A stretch of 21,382 bases of DNA from a virus: IMG/VR virus record IMGVR_UViG_3300037504_000244, positions 1-21,382 of that record, one strand, 5' to 3'. Position 1 is the first letter of the stretch. Each line of letters starts with the position of its first letter. This document shows, in pieces, positions 6,766-14,678 of this stretch. The position numbers were made by a program, and so were the translations under genes. A model generated the notes under the pieces. The model was not told the DNA's origin. It saw nothing but the letters and a program-made list of their open reading frames with translations, and did no database searches.

Positions 6766-7755
6766 CTACTGGTTGTTGCTCTCCAACATCAAGAGCCACT
6801 CGGTATCCTGGCAGATCATCTTGATCACGTCGTACTGGCCCATATCGAGCGCGTTGCCGTCGGTGGTCCGCAGATTGGTGGCGTTGATCGTGATCGTGTT
6901 GTTGTCATCACCAATCAACGTCAACTCGTGTCCGTCCGTTGAGCAGGCCGCGATGGTGATCGTCACGGCGCCACCCGAATCAAGCGCGATGATATCGGCC
7001 TGATCCGTAGGGGTGATCGTCTCCCCATCGGTGACCGTCAGATCCTCGAACTCCTTGTAGATATGGCCGTTGCTCATCGTCAGGTCACCCACGCCGAGGG
7101 TCACATCGCCGTCGAGGCGGGTGTTACCATCGGCCTCCAGGTTGCCCTGGATGTATGCGTCAAGCCCGTTGATGGTGAGGCTCGCGCCGCTGGGGTCTCC
7201 CACAACGAAGTTGCCAGTCGACACGACGAAGTACCCATCGCTGGCCACCGTGGCCGTCAGCGTGCCGTTGTTGGCATTGGAGATCGTCTCATCATTCTCA
7301 AAGGTCAGATCACCCTCGATACCCAACGCACCACCGTTGCCCACTGTCACCACGTCGGTACCATCCGATTGCTCGAAGACGACGAGGTTGCTAGTCTGAG
7401 TCGTGTAGCCTTGAACAGTCAGTTGAACAGCATCGGCCGCGCCGTCGACCATCAGGTCATCGGTCATCGTGATCGCGCCAGTGCCGCTGGTAATGTTACC
7501 ATCCACGTCCATCGTGTCGTTCAGTGTCACCGCGCCGTCCGCGTCGAGGGTCTGTAGCCCATCGACGCCACCCGAATCGCTCACACTGAAGATCACCGAC
7601 CCAGTGTCGTCCTCCAGCCGGAAGGCGTACCCACTCAAGCTCTGGATCCCCACGTCCACAGGCTCTTCCGCTGAGCTCAACAGGAAGAACAGCCCCAGCG
7701 CGAGCGTAACGGCCAACACCACGGCAACAGCGATATCCTGAATCCTCTTTCTCAT
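6766..7755 (-). CDS. Exported or membrane-anchored beta-repeat protein
   Basis: The ATG at 7755 (AAAGGAG upstream) is preferred over the open frame to 7818, which runs through a large hairpin. The 329-residue product starts MRKRIQDIAVAVVLAVTLALG, with a basic start and a hydrophobic segment at residues 8-28. This is a signal peptide (possible cut near SSA-EE) or an uncleaved anchor. The rest is made of short beta-strand repeats rich in D, G, T and N (LDADGAVTLNDTMDVDGNIT and similar), ending in a DNNTITINATNL..GQYDVIKMI domain often seen at the C-terminus of phage fibre-like proteins. A signal segment is odd for a gene right after the major capsid protein. It could be a host-surface protein made during infection or lysogeny, or a fibre. 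Confidence 0.7.
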   Translation of the reverse strand: MRKRIQDIAVAVVLAVTLALGLFFLLSSAEEPVDVGIQSLSGYAFRLEDDTGSVIFSVSDSGGVDGLQTLDADGAVTLNDTMDVDGNITSGTGAITMTDDLMVDGAADAVQLTVQGYTTQTSNLVVFEQSDGTDVVTVGNGGALGIEGDLTFENDETISNANNGTLTATVASDGYFVVSTGNFVVGDPSGASLTINGLDAYIQGNLEADGNTRLDGDVTLGVGDLTMSNGHIYKEFEDLTVTDGETITPTDQADIIALDSGGAVTITIAACSTDGHELTLIGDDNNTITINATNLRTTDGNALDMGQYDVIKMICQDTEWLLMLESNNQ

Positions 7756-7775
7756 GTCCCTTCTCCTTTCATTCA

Positions 7776-7825
7776 GCGGCCGGTGGCGGCGCGACGGGAT
7801 CCCGCCCCGCCGCCACACAGGCCGC
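7776..7825 (-). repeat. Large inverted repeat after the major capsid gene
   Basis: GCGGCC (7776-7781) pairs with GGCCGC (7820-7825), and inside it GTGGCGGC (7783-7790) pairs with GCCGCCAC (7809-7816), enclosing a GGGATCCC palindrome. It fills the gap between the capsid stop (7857) and the next start (7755). There is no T-run after it on the minus strand, so it may reduce read-through or protect the capsid mRNA end without acting as a strict terminator. Confidence 0.55.
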
Positions 7826-7856
7826 GTTCCGTGCTAGCTGATCACCCGTCATCGGC

Positions 7857-8828
7857 CTACGTGTTGCCCTGGATGCACAGCCGCCAATCGCCGTAGAACC
7901 CTTCGTACCGGGCGACCCAGCTGTAGTACCGGATTCCGCTGGGCACCTGGCTGTAGTCATCCCAGTAGACGAGCTGAGGCTGCTGCCGGATCTGCAGGTT
8001 GACAGGTTTGGCGGGCTGACTGGGATCGACCAGGAACCAAGCGGAGCTGTCCAGATACCCACCGGGGGCCTGGAGACCGGTCACGCCATCGCGATAGGGA
8101 TTGATCTCCCGGTTGGCGACATCATACGCCCACTGATTGTCCACGATCTGGGCGGCGGTGCGCCGGAGCTCAAGCGCGTGGATCAAGAGGGTGTGCTCGA
8201 ATCCGCACGGCTCCCCTCGATCGTCCACGAAGAGTCCGGCCGCGTTGAAGACAGTCTCGAAGTTATCCAGGCTGAGCGACAGGGCATACTCATTATCCTG
8301 GGCGGTGGTGTATTCGGCGCCGGGATCGGCGTGGCTAGCAGAGAAGAAGTTCTGACCATCATAGCAATGGCCGTAGGTGTCAGCGCCGCCAGAGTTGAGA
8401 AGCTGGAATGCTAGGTAATCCTTGTGCTGCTCGAAGCGCCAGCTGGCGCTACGCGCCCACTGCTCCAGTCCACCGACGCGGTCGTCATTGATGGCGTTGT
8501 GATAGATACCGATGGTAATCGGCCAATCCCGGTTGTGAACGGTCAGGCCGCGCTCGTTGCCGCCCAGGATGGTCACCGGCCCACCTTCGTGGAGCCCGCC
8601 CACCTGGGGGTGCCCGGTGCGGCCGTCGGTGCCCGTGTCGCCGCCCTGCCCGCCGTTAGCGGACGGGAACGGCACGGCGCCCATGTCGACATACATCTCG
8701 AACGCCCCGTCGCTCGGCGTTTCTTTGCAAAACGCCGCACGCTTGGGACGATACTCTTTCTTCGCCTTGAGGAAATTGACCTTTGCTCCCCGTTCAAGAC
8801 GACCAACAACGTCTGTTCTAACGATCAT
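7857..8828 (-). CDS. Major capsid protein, Mu gpT-like
   Basis: A 323-residue protein with an ATG at 8828 and AAAGGAG 10 bases upstream. Residues 156-167 (YDGQNFFSASHA) carry the motif seen in Mu gpT-type head subunits. Around it are the expected DWPITIGIYHNAINDDRVGG segment, the EYALSLSLDNFETVFNAAGLF and HTLLIHALELRRTAAQIVDN helices, and the C-terminal RYYSWVARYEGFYGDWRLCI. The Gly-rich loop at residues 56-83 replaces part of the usual E-loop region. The protein should form the HK97-fold shell. It sits after the decoration protein and the protease/scaffold gene exactly as in Mu (I-Z-T order). It is a little longer than Mu gpT (about 305 residues). Confidence 0.85.
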   Translation of the reverse strand: MIVRTDVVGRLERGAKVNFLKAKKEYRPKRAAFCKETPSDGAFEMYVDMGAVPFPSANGGQGGDTGTDGRTGHPQVGGLHEGGPVTILGGNERGLTVHNRDWPITIGIYHNAINDDRVGGLEQWARSASWRFEQHKDYLAFQLLNSGGADTYGHCYDGQNFFSASHADPGAEYTTAQDNEYALSLSLDNFETVFNAAGLFVDDRGEPCGFEHTLLIHALELRRTAAQIVDNQWAYDVANREINPYRDGVTGLQAPGGYLDSSAWFLVDPSQPAKPVNLQIRQQPQLVYWDDYSQVPSGIRYYSWVARYEGFYGDWRLCIQGNT

Positions 8829-8858
8829 CTGCTAGTTTCTCCTTTCACTCACGCCCGC

Positions 8859-9350
8859 TTACGGGGCGTCGTCCGCTTCGCGCATCCACGCCGGAGCGAT
8901 GTCGACCCAGACGTAGGTGTCGTCCACATCCACGATCTTCCCGACGAACAGATTGTTGGACGAGGTGGTAGTGATGGTGTTATCGTCAGAGGCGTAGGCA
9001 TTGGCGCCCACGTCGGCGATCGTGAGGGATCCCTTGGCGAAGCCCCAGATCCCATCCCGGTAGGCAGTGACCGACGCATCGCCGTCGCCGGTGATATCGC
9101 TATCGACCACCTGCTGCTCGGCCGCGACTCCAGCGAATACATCACCGCTGGCGACGGTCTCGTCATCCAGCGCACGGCCATAGCCATCGGAGTCGCTGAC
9201 GTCGATGATCAGAATCGACCCCTTGTAGACCGTGTGGGCAGTGTTGCCATCACCCTTGTTCGTATATCCAATCAACTTGACCGGAAACGTCGAAAGCCCC
9301 TTCGAAGGCGGCTTGACCGGTCGTTGCACATCCGCGCTTAGAACCGTCAT
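8859..9350 (-). CDS. Capsid decoration protein
   Basis: A 163-residue beta-rich, acidic protein starting at an ATG 6 bases after GGGAG and 3 bases past the preceding stop. The sequence (VKPPSKGLSTFPVKLIGYTNKG, then VYKGSILIIDVSDSDGYGRAL, VFAGVAAEQQVV, NNLFVGKIVDVDDTYVWVDIAP) is typical of small head-decoration proteins of the DUF2190/gpD type, which bind mature shells at symmetry axes. Its place between protease/scaffold and major capsid genes is the normal one. No membrane or enzymatic features are seen. Confidence 0.75.
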   Translation of the reverse strand: MTVLSADVQRPVKPPSKGLSTFPVKLIGYTNKGDGNTAHTVYKGSILIIDVSDSDGYGRALDDETVASGDVFAGVAAEQQVVDSDITGDGDASVTAYRDGIWGFAKGSLTIADVGANAYASDDNTITTTSSNNLFVGKIVDVDDTYVWVDIAPAWMREADDAP

Positions 9351-9353
9351 CGG

Positions 9354-9830
9354 CTACTCCCTCCCCTGCCACTTGGACAGGTCATACTGATCCAGATCGC
9401 CCAGCTCCAGGATGGAGCTCTGCAGATCGGATAGCTCGATTTCACCCGCGTCGAGCGCCTCGGCATACTCGGCCGGGAGCTCTTTCTTGTCGCCCTGACC
9501 CTCACGGCTGGAGCCCAGCTCGCGGAACGGAACCACCTTGGCTTTGAGGATCCCCTTCATCCGATCGGCCGTCTCCTGGTCCAGCTCGGCCATCAGCTCG
9601 ACCAGCTCGTCGGGATCGATACTCAGCCCGGCGTCTCCACCGCATACCTCCGCGGCGAACTCGCCCAGCTCCCGCTTCCGCTCGAAGTGAGCCGCCATCT
9701 CTGCCTCAACCTCGACGCGCAGCTCCTCGGCCAACTCGGCCCGGGTCTGCTCTTTCTGCTCAAACTCCGCCAGGATCTCCTGACGCAGCTCATTGCGCAG
9801 TTCCGCGCGTTCCTGCTCTGTCAGTCCCAT
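9354..9830 (-). CDS. Nested scaffold protein from internal start (Z/Nu3-like)
   Basis: Within the protease gene an ATG at 9830-9828 has a perfect AAGGAGG ribosome site 5 bases upstream. This start region matches that of the tail tube gene over 25 bases. It would give 158 residues, MGLTEQERAELRNELRQEIL onward, covering just the coiled-coil scaffold domain. Nested scaffold products from the 3' end of a protease gene are well known in lambda (Nu3 in C) and Mu (Z in I). Here the frame is the same as the parent, so both proteins share a C-terminus. The nested start is inferred from the ribosome site. Confidence 0.75.
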   Translation of the reverse strand: MGLTEQERAELRNELRQEILAEFEQKEQTRAELAEELRVEVEAEMAAHFERKRELGEFAAEVCGGDAGLSIDPDELVELMAELDQETADRMKGILKAKVVPFRELGSSREGQGDKKELPAEYAEALDAGEIELSDLQSSILELGDLDQYDLSKWQGRE

Positions 9831-10643
9831 CTCAACCTCCTTACTTGGTTCGGTTTCTCCACCCTCTTCCTCGTCGTCCTCTAGCTCATAGTCACCCTCA
9901 TCAGCACCTCCGAAATACGCACCGAAGATCGGCACGTCAACCCGAATCATGCGGTTGCCCGCCTCACCCACGTTATTCGCAAAAACCTCCAGCGCGTCCC
10001 CGATGGCACTCGATAAGCCAATCCTCTCTTCTACACTGAGATAGCCCGAAGCCGCCAGGTCATCCGCGATAGTCGTAAACTGCCGATGCATCCGCGCCTG
10101 CAGATACCCGCTGATTGTCACAGTCCCCGGCTCCCCATCAGCCAGATCGTAGCGCGCCAAACCAGCGGCGATCCCATCCAGAATCTTTCTGCCCAGGGAC
10201 CGCATTCCGCCCGATTCCAGCGCGTACGCCCCATCGCTCAGCTCCACCGGCCGGAGACCCTTCACCGCCGGAAAGTTGACCAGACTGATCGACTTAAGCA
10301 CCTTCTTCGCGGTGTCGATGGTGGCGGAGATGTAGCGATAGACTTTATCCCCCACCAATTGCTTACCGAACTCGTTCCAGTCAACCATCGCCAGAAGGCG
10401 ATCGCCCTCCCGCCACAGGCTCTGAACCCACCCAGCCGCCTCAGCCCGCTCGTGGAGAACGTCAACTGGCACCTCCTGCCCCGCCGCCCCCGCCTCGAAG
10501 TTGGCGACATAGGCGTCCAGGTCCTCCATCGTCACCTCGACGTCCCGACCGTACCGATCTACGAACTCACCAGTCCGGATAACCTCGACCGGCTTCCCTT
10601 CCTGGAACTCGGTGAACAAAAAATCGACCCTCAAGTTAGGCAT
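9354..10643 (-). CDS. Mu gpI-like head maturation protease fused to scaffold
   Basis: A 429-residue protein whose ATG overlaps the end of the gpG-like gene by 8 bases. Residues 1-145 look like the Mu gpI protease: VPVDVLHERAEAAGWVQSL (H64 as likely catalytic His), YRYIS (102-106), and KSISLVNFPA (117-126) with the probable catalytic Ser. Residues 145-205 hold a helical unit (SGYLQARMHRQF..LAASGYLSVEERIGLSSAIGDAL) found in several phage head proteins. An acidic linker follows (DYELEDDEEEGGETEP), then a long Glu/Arg-rich coiled coil (272-360) that serves as scaffold. The protease removes scaffold and capsid N-termini during head maturation. A strong internal start at 9830 predicts a separate scaffold product. 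Confidence 0.85.
   Translation of the reverse strand: MPNLRVDFLFTEFQEGKPVEVIRTGEFVDRYGRDVEVTMEDLDAYVANFEAGAAGQEVPVDVLHERAEAAGWVQSLWREGDRLLAMVDWNEFGKQLVGDKVYRYISATIDTAKKVLKSISLVNFPAVKGLRPVELSDGAYALESGGMRSLGRKILDGIAAGLARYDLADGEPGTVTISGYLQARMHRQFTTIADDLAASGYLSVEERIGLSSAIGDALEVFANNVGEAGNRMIRVDVPIFGAYFGGADEGDYELEDDEEEGGETEPSKEVEMGLTEQERAELRNELRQEILAEFEQKEQTRAELAEELRVEVEAEMAAHFERKRELGEFAAEVCGGDAGLSIDPDELVELMAELDQETADRMKGILKAKVVPFRELGSSREGQGDKKELPAEYAEALDAGEIELSDLQSSILELGDLDQYDLSKWQGRE
9823..9847 (-). repeat. 25-base start-region repeat, copy at nested scaffold start
   Basis: This is the partner of 1916-1940, identical at 24 of 25 bases. It encodes SKEVEMGL in the protease frame and carries the AAGGAGG site and ATG for the nested scaffold. 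Confidence 0.85.
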
Positions 10644-11064
10644 TAGCCAATCCCTCCACTAGCTCGTACCCCTCGGTCACCAGCAGCGAATGCACCTCTG
10701 CCACGTGGCCCGAGACGATCTCGTCCGTCGTCTCCCAGCGGCCACGGTGTACCGGCAACTGCTGGCCCGGCCCCTGGACCTCCGGCCCGTACGGGATCGC
10801 GTTGGTGATCCGACCCCCCAGAACGTGCCCACTCACGGTAATCTGCGGTGTCGCGGCTGTCCAACCCCGACCCAGAGTCCCCGTCCGCCGATAAGTACTG
10901 TTCGGCGGCTTGGGCGGATAATCGGCGGCGTAGGTCGCCAATAGCATCAATCCCTGGTGAACCACCGTTCTCAATCGCTCGGTAGCCTGGTCGGGAAACT
11001 GCTCGATTCGTGCTTCCATATCCCGCAGCTCCCGCAAGAACGACTGGATACCCCTGAACTCCAT
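10636..11064 (-). CDS. Mu gpG / HK97 gp10-like virion morphogenesis (neck) protein
   Basis: A 142-residue protein with an ATG at 11064, 3 bases after the portal stop. Residues 1-45 are helical (GIQSFLRELRDMEARIEQFPDQATERLRTVVHQGLMLLATYA). They are followed by PPKPPNSTYRRTGTLGRGWT (a 'R.TG.L...W' turn typical of gp10/gpG-like proteins) and strands with an INAIPYGPEVQG loop. These proteins join head and tail or fit the tail end. Position matches Mu gpG, between F and I. A competing frame at 10643-11071 is rejected because it lacks these motifs. This gene ends in an 8-base overlap with the protease start. Confidence 0.7.
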   Translation of the reverse strand: MEFRGIQSFLRELRDMEARIEQFPDQATERLRTVVHQGLMLLATYAADYPPKPPNSTYRRTGTLGRGWTAATPQITVSGHVLGGRITNAIPYGPEVQGPGQQLPVHRGRWETTDEIVSGHVAEVHSLLVTEGYELVEGLANA

Positions 11065-11067
11065 CCG

Positions 11068-13083
11068 TCATCCCCTCAACTCCGCCCGCACGTCGGAAAG
11101 CATGCGCCCTCCGTAGTTTTCACTGACAATCATCTTGTGGAGATCGCGGCACCCGTTGACCCCACCCCACGGCGTGTTCAACGGCTGTTTGCAGACGCGA
11201 TCGCCGCGAACGGTGTACCAGACCACACACCACTCCCCATTGGGCAACAACTGCGGTCGCGTAGCGCACCGGCAACGCGGGTGAGCGGGAGCCTTCTTCT
11301 CTGCCCTCGGCAACCCCACTGACTGGCGCACCAGGTCGTTCGCCTCATCGAAGGCCCTCGTAACCTCTGTTGAGGCGATCAGATCCGCCCGCCGGCGGCC
11401 GAACGTCGGCGCCAACGCATCGATTAGATCATCTAGCCGCGCGCCGGTCTCGATCCAGGCCGCCACGTCCTCCCGCACCGAGGCCCGCGTGGTCTCGGTG
11501 ATGCCGGTGATCAGCTCCCCCACATACTCCCGCGCCCACCGGGCCGCGTCCGCGTTGACGCCCGCCCAATCCGCGCCACCCCCAAGCTGCGCGGTGACGT
11601 CATCGATAGCGATGTCGACCAACCCGTTAACGATCTGCTGAAGCTGGCCCAGGAACCGCTGGCGGAAGGTCTGGGTCTCGGCTTCCCAGAACCCATCGTC
11701 TTCACCCACGTTGTTCTGGGGCGAACGCTCCATCTCCGATCGCACCCGGCCAAGCTGTTCCGCCAAGAACCTCTCGACGTCATCTGATAGGTCTGCCTCG
11801 ATCGCCGCCCGGTCCTCGTCCCGGCCGTCCCACTCTGCGAACTCTGCCAATTCGGCTAACTCTTCCTCGTCCGACTCAGGATCCTGGTCCTCGTCCTGTT
11901 CTTGATCCTCCACTCCGTCGCCCTTGCGCGTCGGCATCCCGGTCCGCTTCCGGATCCAGTTTTCATCCTCCTCGGTCCAGGTGATCAGCTGAGCCACCTG
12001 CTGGAGCCAATTTCCCAGCTGTCCCAGCGCTGGCTTCTCGACCGGCGTGTGAGTCAGCGACGCCGACCCCGCGATCTGCGGGTTGAACTCCAACAACCGC
12101 GGCACGCCGAATCGATTCCCAACGTTCGCCAGCCGGTCGAGGGTCCCATCGGTCGCCATCAGGTAGAGCTGGCTTTTGTCGCTACCCAGCGCCCAACTCC
12201 CCGTCTGACCAGTCCCCAGGTTGATGAAATCGGCCAGCATCGTCTGGAGCATCAATAGCCGGTAATACTGGATCGTCTGCAGCAACGCATCTGCCCCGCT
12301 GTTTTGCGCTGTCACCAGATCCATCCGAACGCCTGGCGGGAGACTGACATACTGTTTCGCGTCGACTGTCAACCCCTGGCCAATCTCATCGACTTTTGCC
12401 AGATCCTCTGGGCTCGGCTTTTCCTCGAACTCAAACTTCGGAAGTCCCACAAACGAACGACTCCAGCCAATCCCGTTGATGATCTGCAGATTCTTGATGT
12501 AGTACCATGTCTCGTAGAGGGATTCTAGCAGACTCATTCCCTCCGGGTTCCCCCCATCCCGCTGGAAGGTAAAATGAAGGCTCTTCTGGATCGGGATCGG
12601 GATCAGCTCATAGGTCGGCGCCGGCGCCTGGATCAGCGCATGAACCCCTCCGGTGTCATCAAAGTCCCACTCATGAAACGATGACTGGCGCCGCACGGCC
12701 CACTTTCGCCAGCCGATCAGCCCGTCATCGCGCCGCTTGTAGCAGATCTCCAGCCACGACCAGCCAAACATCACGCACGTCAGCGCGTCCTCAATCGCAT
12801 CCTCGATGGTATGGCTCATATCGGCGATGCAGCTATTGAGAAACTCCGCCGCGCGCTTGTCCTCGTCCGCCTCAGAATCGGGCTCGAAGTACCAGGTGGC
12901 TGTCCTGGCCAGCATAATCAGCGCGTTCCACATCGTTCGGATGGTGGGATCCCGGCGCCGCATCTCATCGTAAACGTTGTACGCATCGGGCCATTCGAGC
13001 TTGCTGGTGTACGCCTCGGTCACCTGACCGGCAAACGTCAGCAATCCGGTGCGCCCCACCTCACCCATCGGAGCAGTTGGCAT
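11068..13083 (-). CDS. Portal protein fused to MuF-like head morphogenesis domain
   Basis: I use the ATG at 13083, which forms TGATG with the terminase stop and follows GGTGGGG; a GTG at 13095 is the alternative. The product is 671 residues. Residues 1-385 fit the Mu gp29/DUF935-type portal (YNVYDEMRRRDPTIRTMWNAL, then VMFGWSWLEICYKRRDDG and LLQTIQYYRLLMLQTMLADF), forming the ring through which DNA passes. An acidic linker (about 390-440, DQEQDEDQDPESDEEE) leads to a MuF/SPP1 gp7-like domain with STEVTR (571-576) and HPRCRC (601-606). Mu keeps portal and F separate. In this protein a WYTVRGDRVC...GC.DLH segment (about 621-649) comes after HPRCRC, whereas in usual MuF proteins the equivalent segment comes before it. 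MuF proteins are packaged in small numbers in the head. Confidence 0.85.
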   Translation of the reverse strand: MPTAPMGEVGRTGLLTFAGQVTEAYTSKLEWPDAYNVYDEMRRRDPTIRTMWNALIMLARTATWYFEPDSEADEDKRAAEFLNSCIADMSHTIEDAIEDALTCVMFGWSWLEICYKRRDDGLIGWRKWAVRRQSSFHEWDFDDTGGVHALIQAPAPTYELIPIPIQKSLHFTFQRDGGNPEGMSLLESLYETWYYIKNLQIINGIGWSRSFVGLPKFEFEEKPSPEDLAKVDEIGQGLTVDAKQYVSLPPGVRMDLVTAQNSGADALLQTIQYYRLLMLQTMLADFINLGTGQTGSWALGSDKSQLYLMATDGTLDRLANVGNRFGVPRLLEFNPQIAGSASLTHTPVEKPALGQLGNWLQQVAQLITWTEEDENWIRKRTGMPTRKGDGVEDQEQDEDQDPESDEEELAELAEFAEWDGRDEDRAAIEADLSDDVERFLAEQLGRVRSEMERSPQNNVGEDDGFWEAETQTFRQRFLGQLQQIVNGLVDIAIDDVTAQLGGGADWAGVNADAARWAREYVGELITGITETTRASVREDVAAWIETGARLDDLIDALAPTFGRRRADLIASTEVTRAFDEANDLVRQSVGLPRAEKKAPAHPRCRCATRPQLLPNGEWCVVWYTVRGDRVCKQPLNTPWGGVNGCRDLHKMIVSENYGGRMLSDVRAELRG

Positions 13084-14678
13084 CAGACCCCCCACCTACC
13101 ACGTTCGCCCGCCAGCTCAGCCATCCCACCAATCTCCCCAAACGGATCCCAGCGGCTCGGCACCGTCGGCGCCTGAGGAAGATCCGACATCGCCACGTAT
13201 CCCGGACACATTTGCCAAACGCCGCTGACACCGTCGACCTGGTCATCATTCGCCCCGTTGGGGAACGCCACCGCCTCGGCGATGAAATCGTCGTTCCACG
13301 GCCCGCGGACCATAAACACCTTCCCGTCCTCGATCCGCGTGCCCCAGAGCTGAGCGCGCGCCTCCTTGTCGCCCTTGGGCAGCACCGCCTCGATGGCGCG
13401 CATATGAAGCCGGTCATCGTCCCGGAAGTTCTGGTAATAGCCGTCCTGCTGCCCGCCGATCTCAATCCCCTGGACAACTTCCATCGGGTCGTTGAGCATC
13501 ACATCGATCATCCGCGGCCGGGCAGAGGACCAGGGCGCCGGAATACGCGCGATATCGATGATGTAGAAATTCTTCTGCCGATCCCGGCCGCCCAGCACTC
13601 CCGAGAGCCAATCGGCCTTCTTCCGGCCCACCGCCAGATCCCAGTACCGATAGAGTCGCATCCCCCGCGGCACGTCCTCCCGATCGATGATCTTGATTTT
13701 CCGCGCCTTGATCATCGCCCCCTCGGTCCGCCAGGGCCGCTGCTGATAAAGCGCGTCGAAATCGTAGCCGCCGATATTGGCCTTGATTGCCTGCAACGCC
13801 TCGATCGAGTACTTGACCGGCCAAAGCGCCTGACCAGGCTCACGCCCCATCGGATCGACCCCCATCCACCACCCCGACCGAACTGCCTCCCGGACCTGAT
13901 CCGGCTCAACCTTCTCGGCCCACTCCTCGGCGATCGCTGGAAGACATAGGACCTCCCACCGATCCGCCCCGGGCTCCTCGACCATCTGCCGGAGCAGACG
14001 CCCAGCCCAGTCATCGGCGTGCCAGCGGGTGAGAATCCCAATCACGGCCGCATTGTTCTCCAGACGCGTGTACGCCGTCGAGGTCCACCAGTTCCACACC
14101 GCGTCCCGCCGGGCCTTGCTCTCTGCGTCCGCTCGATCCTTATGTGGATCATCGATGATCATCAGGTGGGCGCCCTTGCCCGTAATTCCGCTGCCCACAC
14201 CCGCAGCCACCATCCCGCCGCGGTGACCCTCCAGCGTCCACCGCTCCACGCTCCGGCTGTCCCCGGAGATCTGGACCGGGTCCCCGGCCGAGAGATCGCC
14301 GAATACAGCGCGGTACGGATTGTCGAGCACCACGTTTCGCGCCTGGCGGGAGAAACCCGTTGCCAGCGAGCTGTTGTAGCTGGCGATGATCACCTTACAA
14401 TCCGGATTCCGGCCCAGAAACCAGGCCGGAAACAACGTAGATGAGTTGAGGCTCTTGCCGTGCCGGGGCGGCATAAAGATCAGCAACCGGCCGATCCCCT
14501 CCCGCCCCTGGGTCGCCACGTACCGCTCTACCTCCTGAAGGTAGGCCGCCAGAATCTCCACGTGAGCCGAATCCTGCCAGCCCCGGTAGGCGTATCGAGC
14601 GAAATCCAGGTAATTCGTCCGGGCCAGATCGATTTCGAGAAGATCTTTCTCGATCAGTTCGGCTTCACTCAGCGGCAT
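13083..14678 (-). CDS. terL: Terminase large subunit
   Basis: A 531-residue packaging motor. Residues 69-76 are the Walker A MPPRHGKS, residues 172-177 the Walker B LMIIDD, and SYNSSLATGFSRQARNVV (100-117) is the conserved segment between them. The C-terminal RNase H-like nuclease shows D347 in YWDLAVG, E406 in QGIEIGGQQDG and D478/D479/D482 in NDDQVDG, so all catalytic acids are present. It cuts the concatemer and pumps DNA into the prohead using ATP. The ATG overlaps the small subunit gene by 14 bases and the stop shares a base with the portal start, so packaging genes are translated as one block. Length is normal for Mu/P22-like members. Confidence 0.95.
   Translation of the reverse strand: MPLSEAELIEKDLLEIDLARTNYLDFARYAYRGWQDSAHVEILAAYLQEVERYVATQGREGIGRLLIFMPPRHGKSLNSSTLFPAWFLGRNPDCKVIIASYNSSLATGFSRQARNVVLDNPYRAVFGDLSAGDPVQISGDSRSVERWTLEGHRGGMVAAGVGSGITGKGAHLMIIDDPHKDRADAESKARRDAVWNWWTSTAYTRLENNAAVIGILTRWHADDWAGRLLRQMVEEPGADRWEVLCLPAIAEEWAEKVEPDQVREAVRSGWWMGVDPMGREPGQALWPVKYSIEALQAIKANIGGYDFDALYQQRPWRTEGAMIKARKIKIIDREDVPRGMRLYRYWDLAVGRKKADWLSGVLGGRDRQKNFYIIDIARIPAPWSSARPRMIDVMLNDPMEVVQGIEIGGQQDGYYQNFRDDDRLHMRAIEAVLPKGDKEARAQLWGTRIEDGKVFMVRGPWNDDFIAEAVAFPNGANDDQVDGVSGVWQMCPGYVAMSDLPQAPTVPSRWDPFGEIGGMAELAGERGRWGV

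Noticed and set aside
10643-11071. 142-residue minus-strand frame overlapping the gpG-like gene
   Set aside because: It is offset from the 10636-11064 frame, is Gly/Arg/Asp-rich without motifs, and lacks the coupled start seen for the accepted gene.
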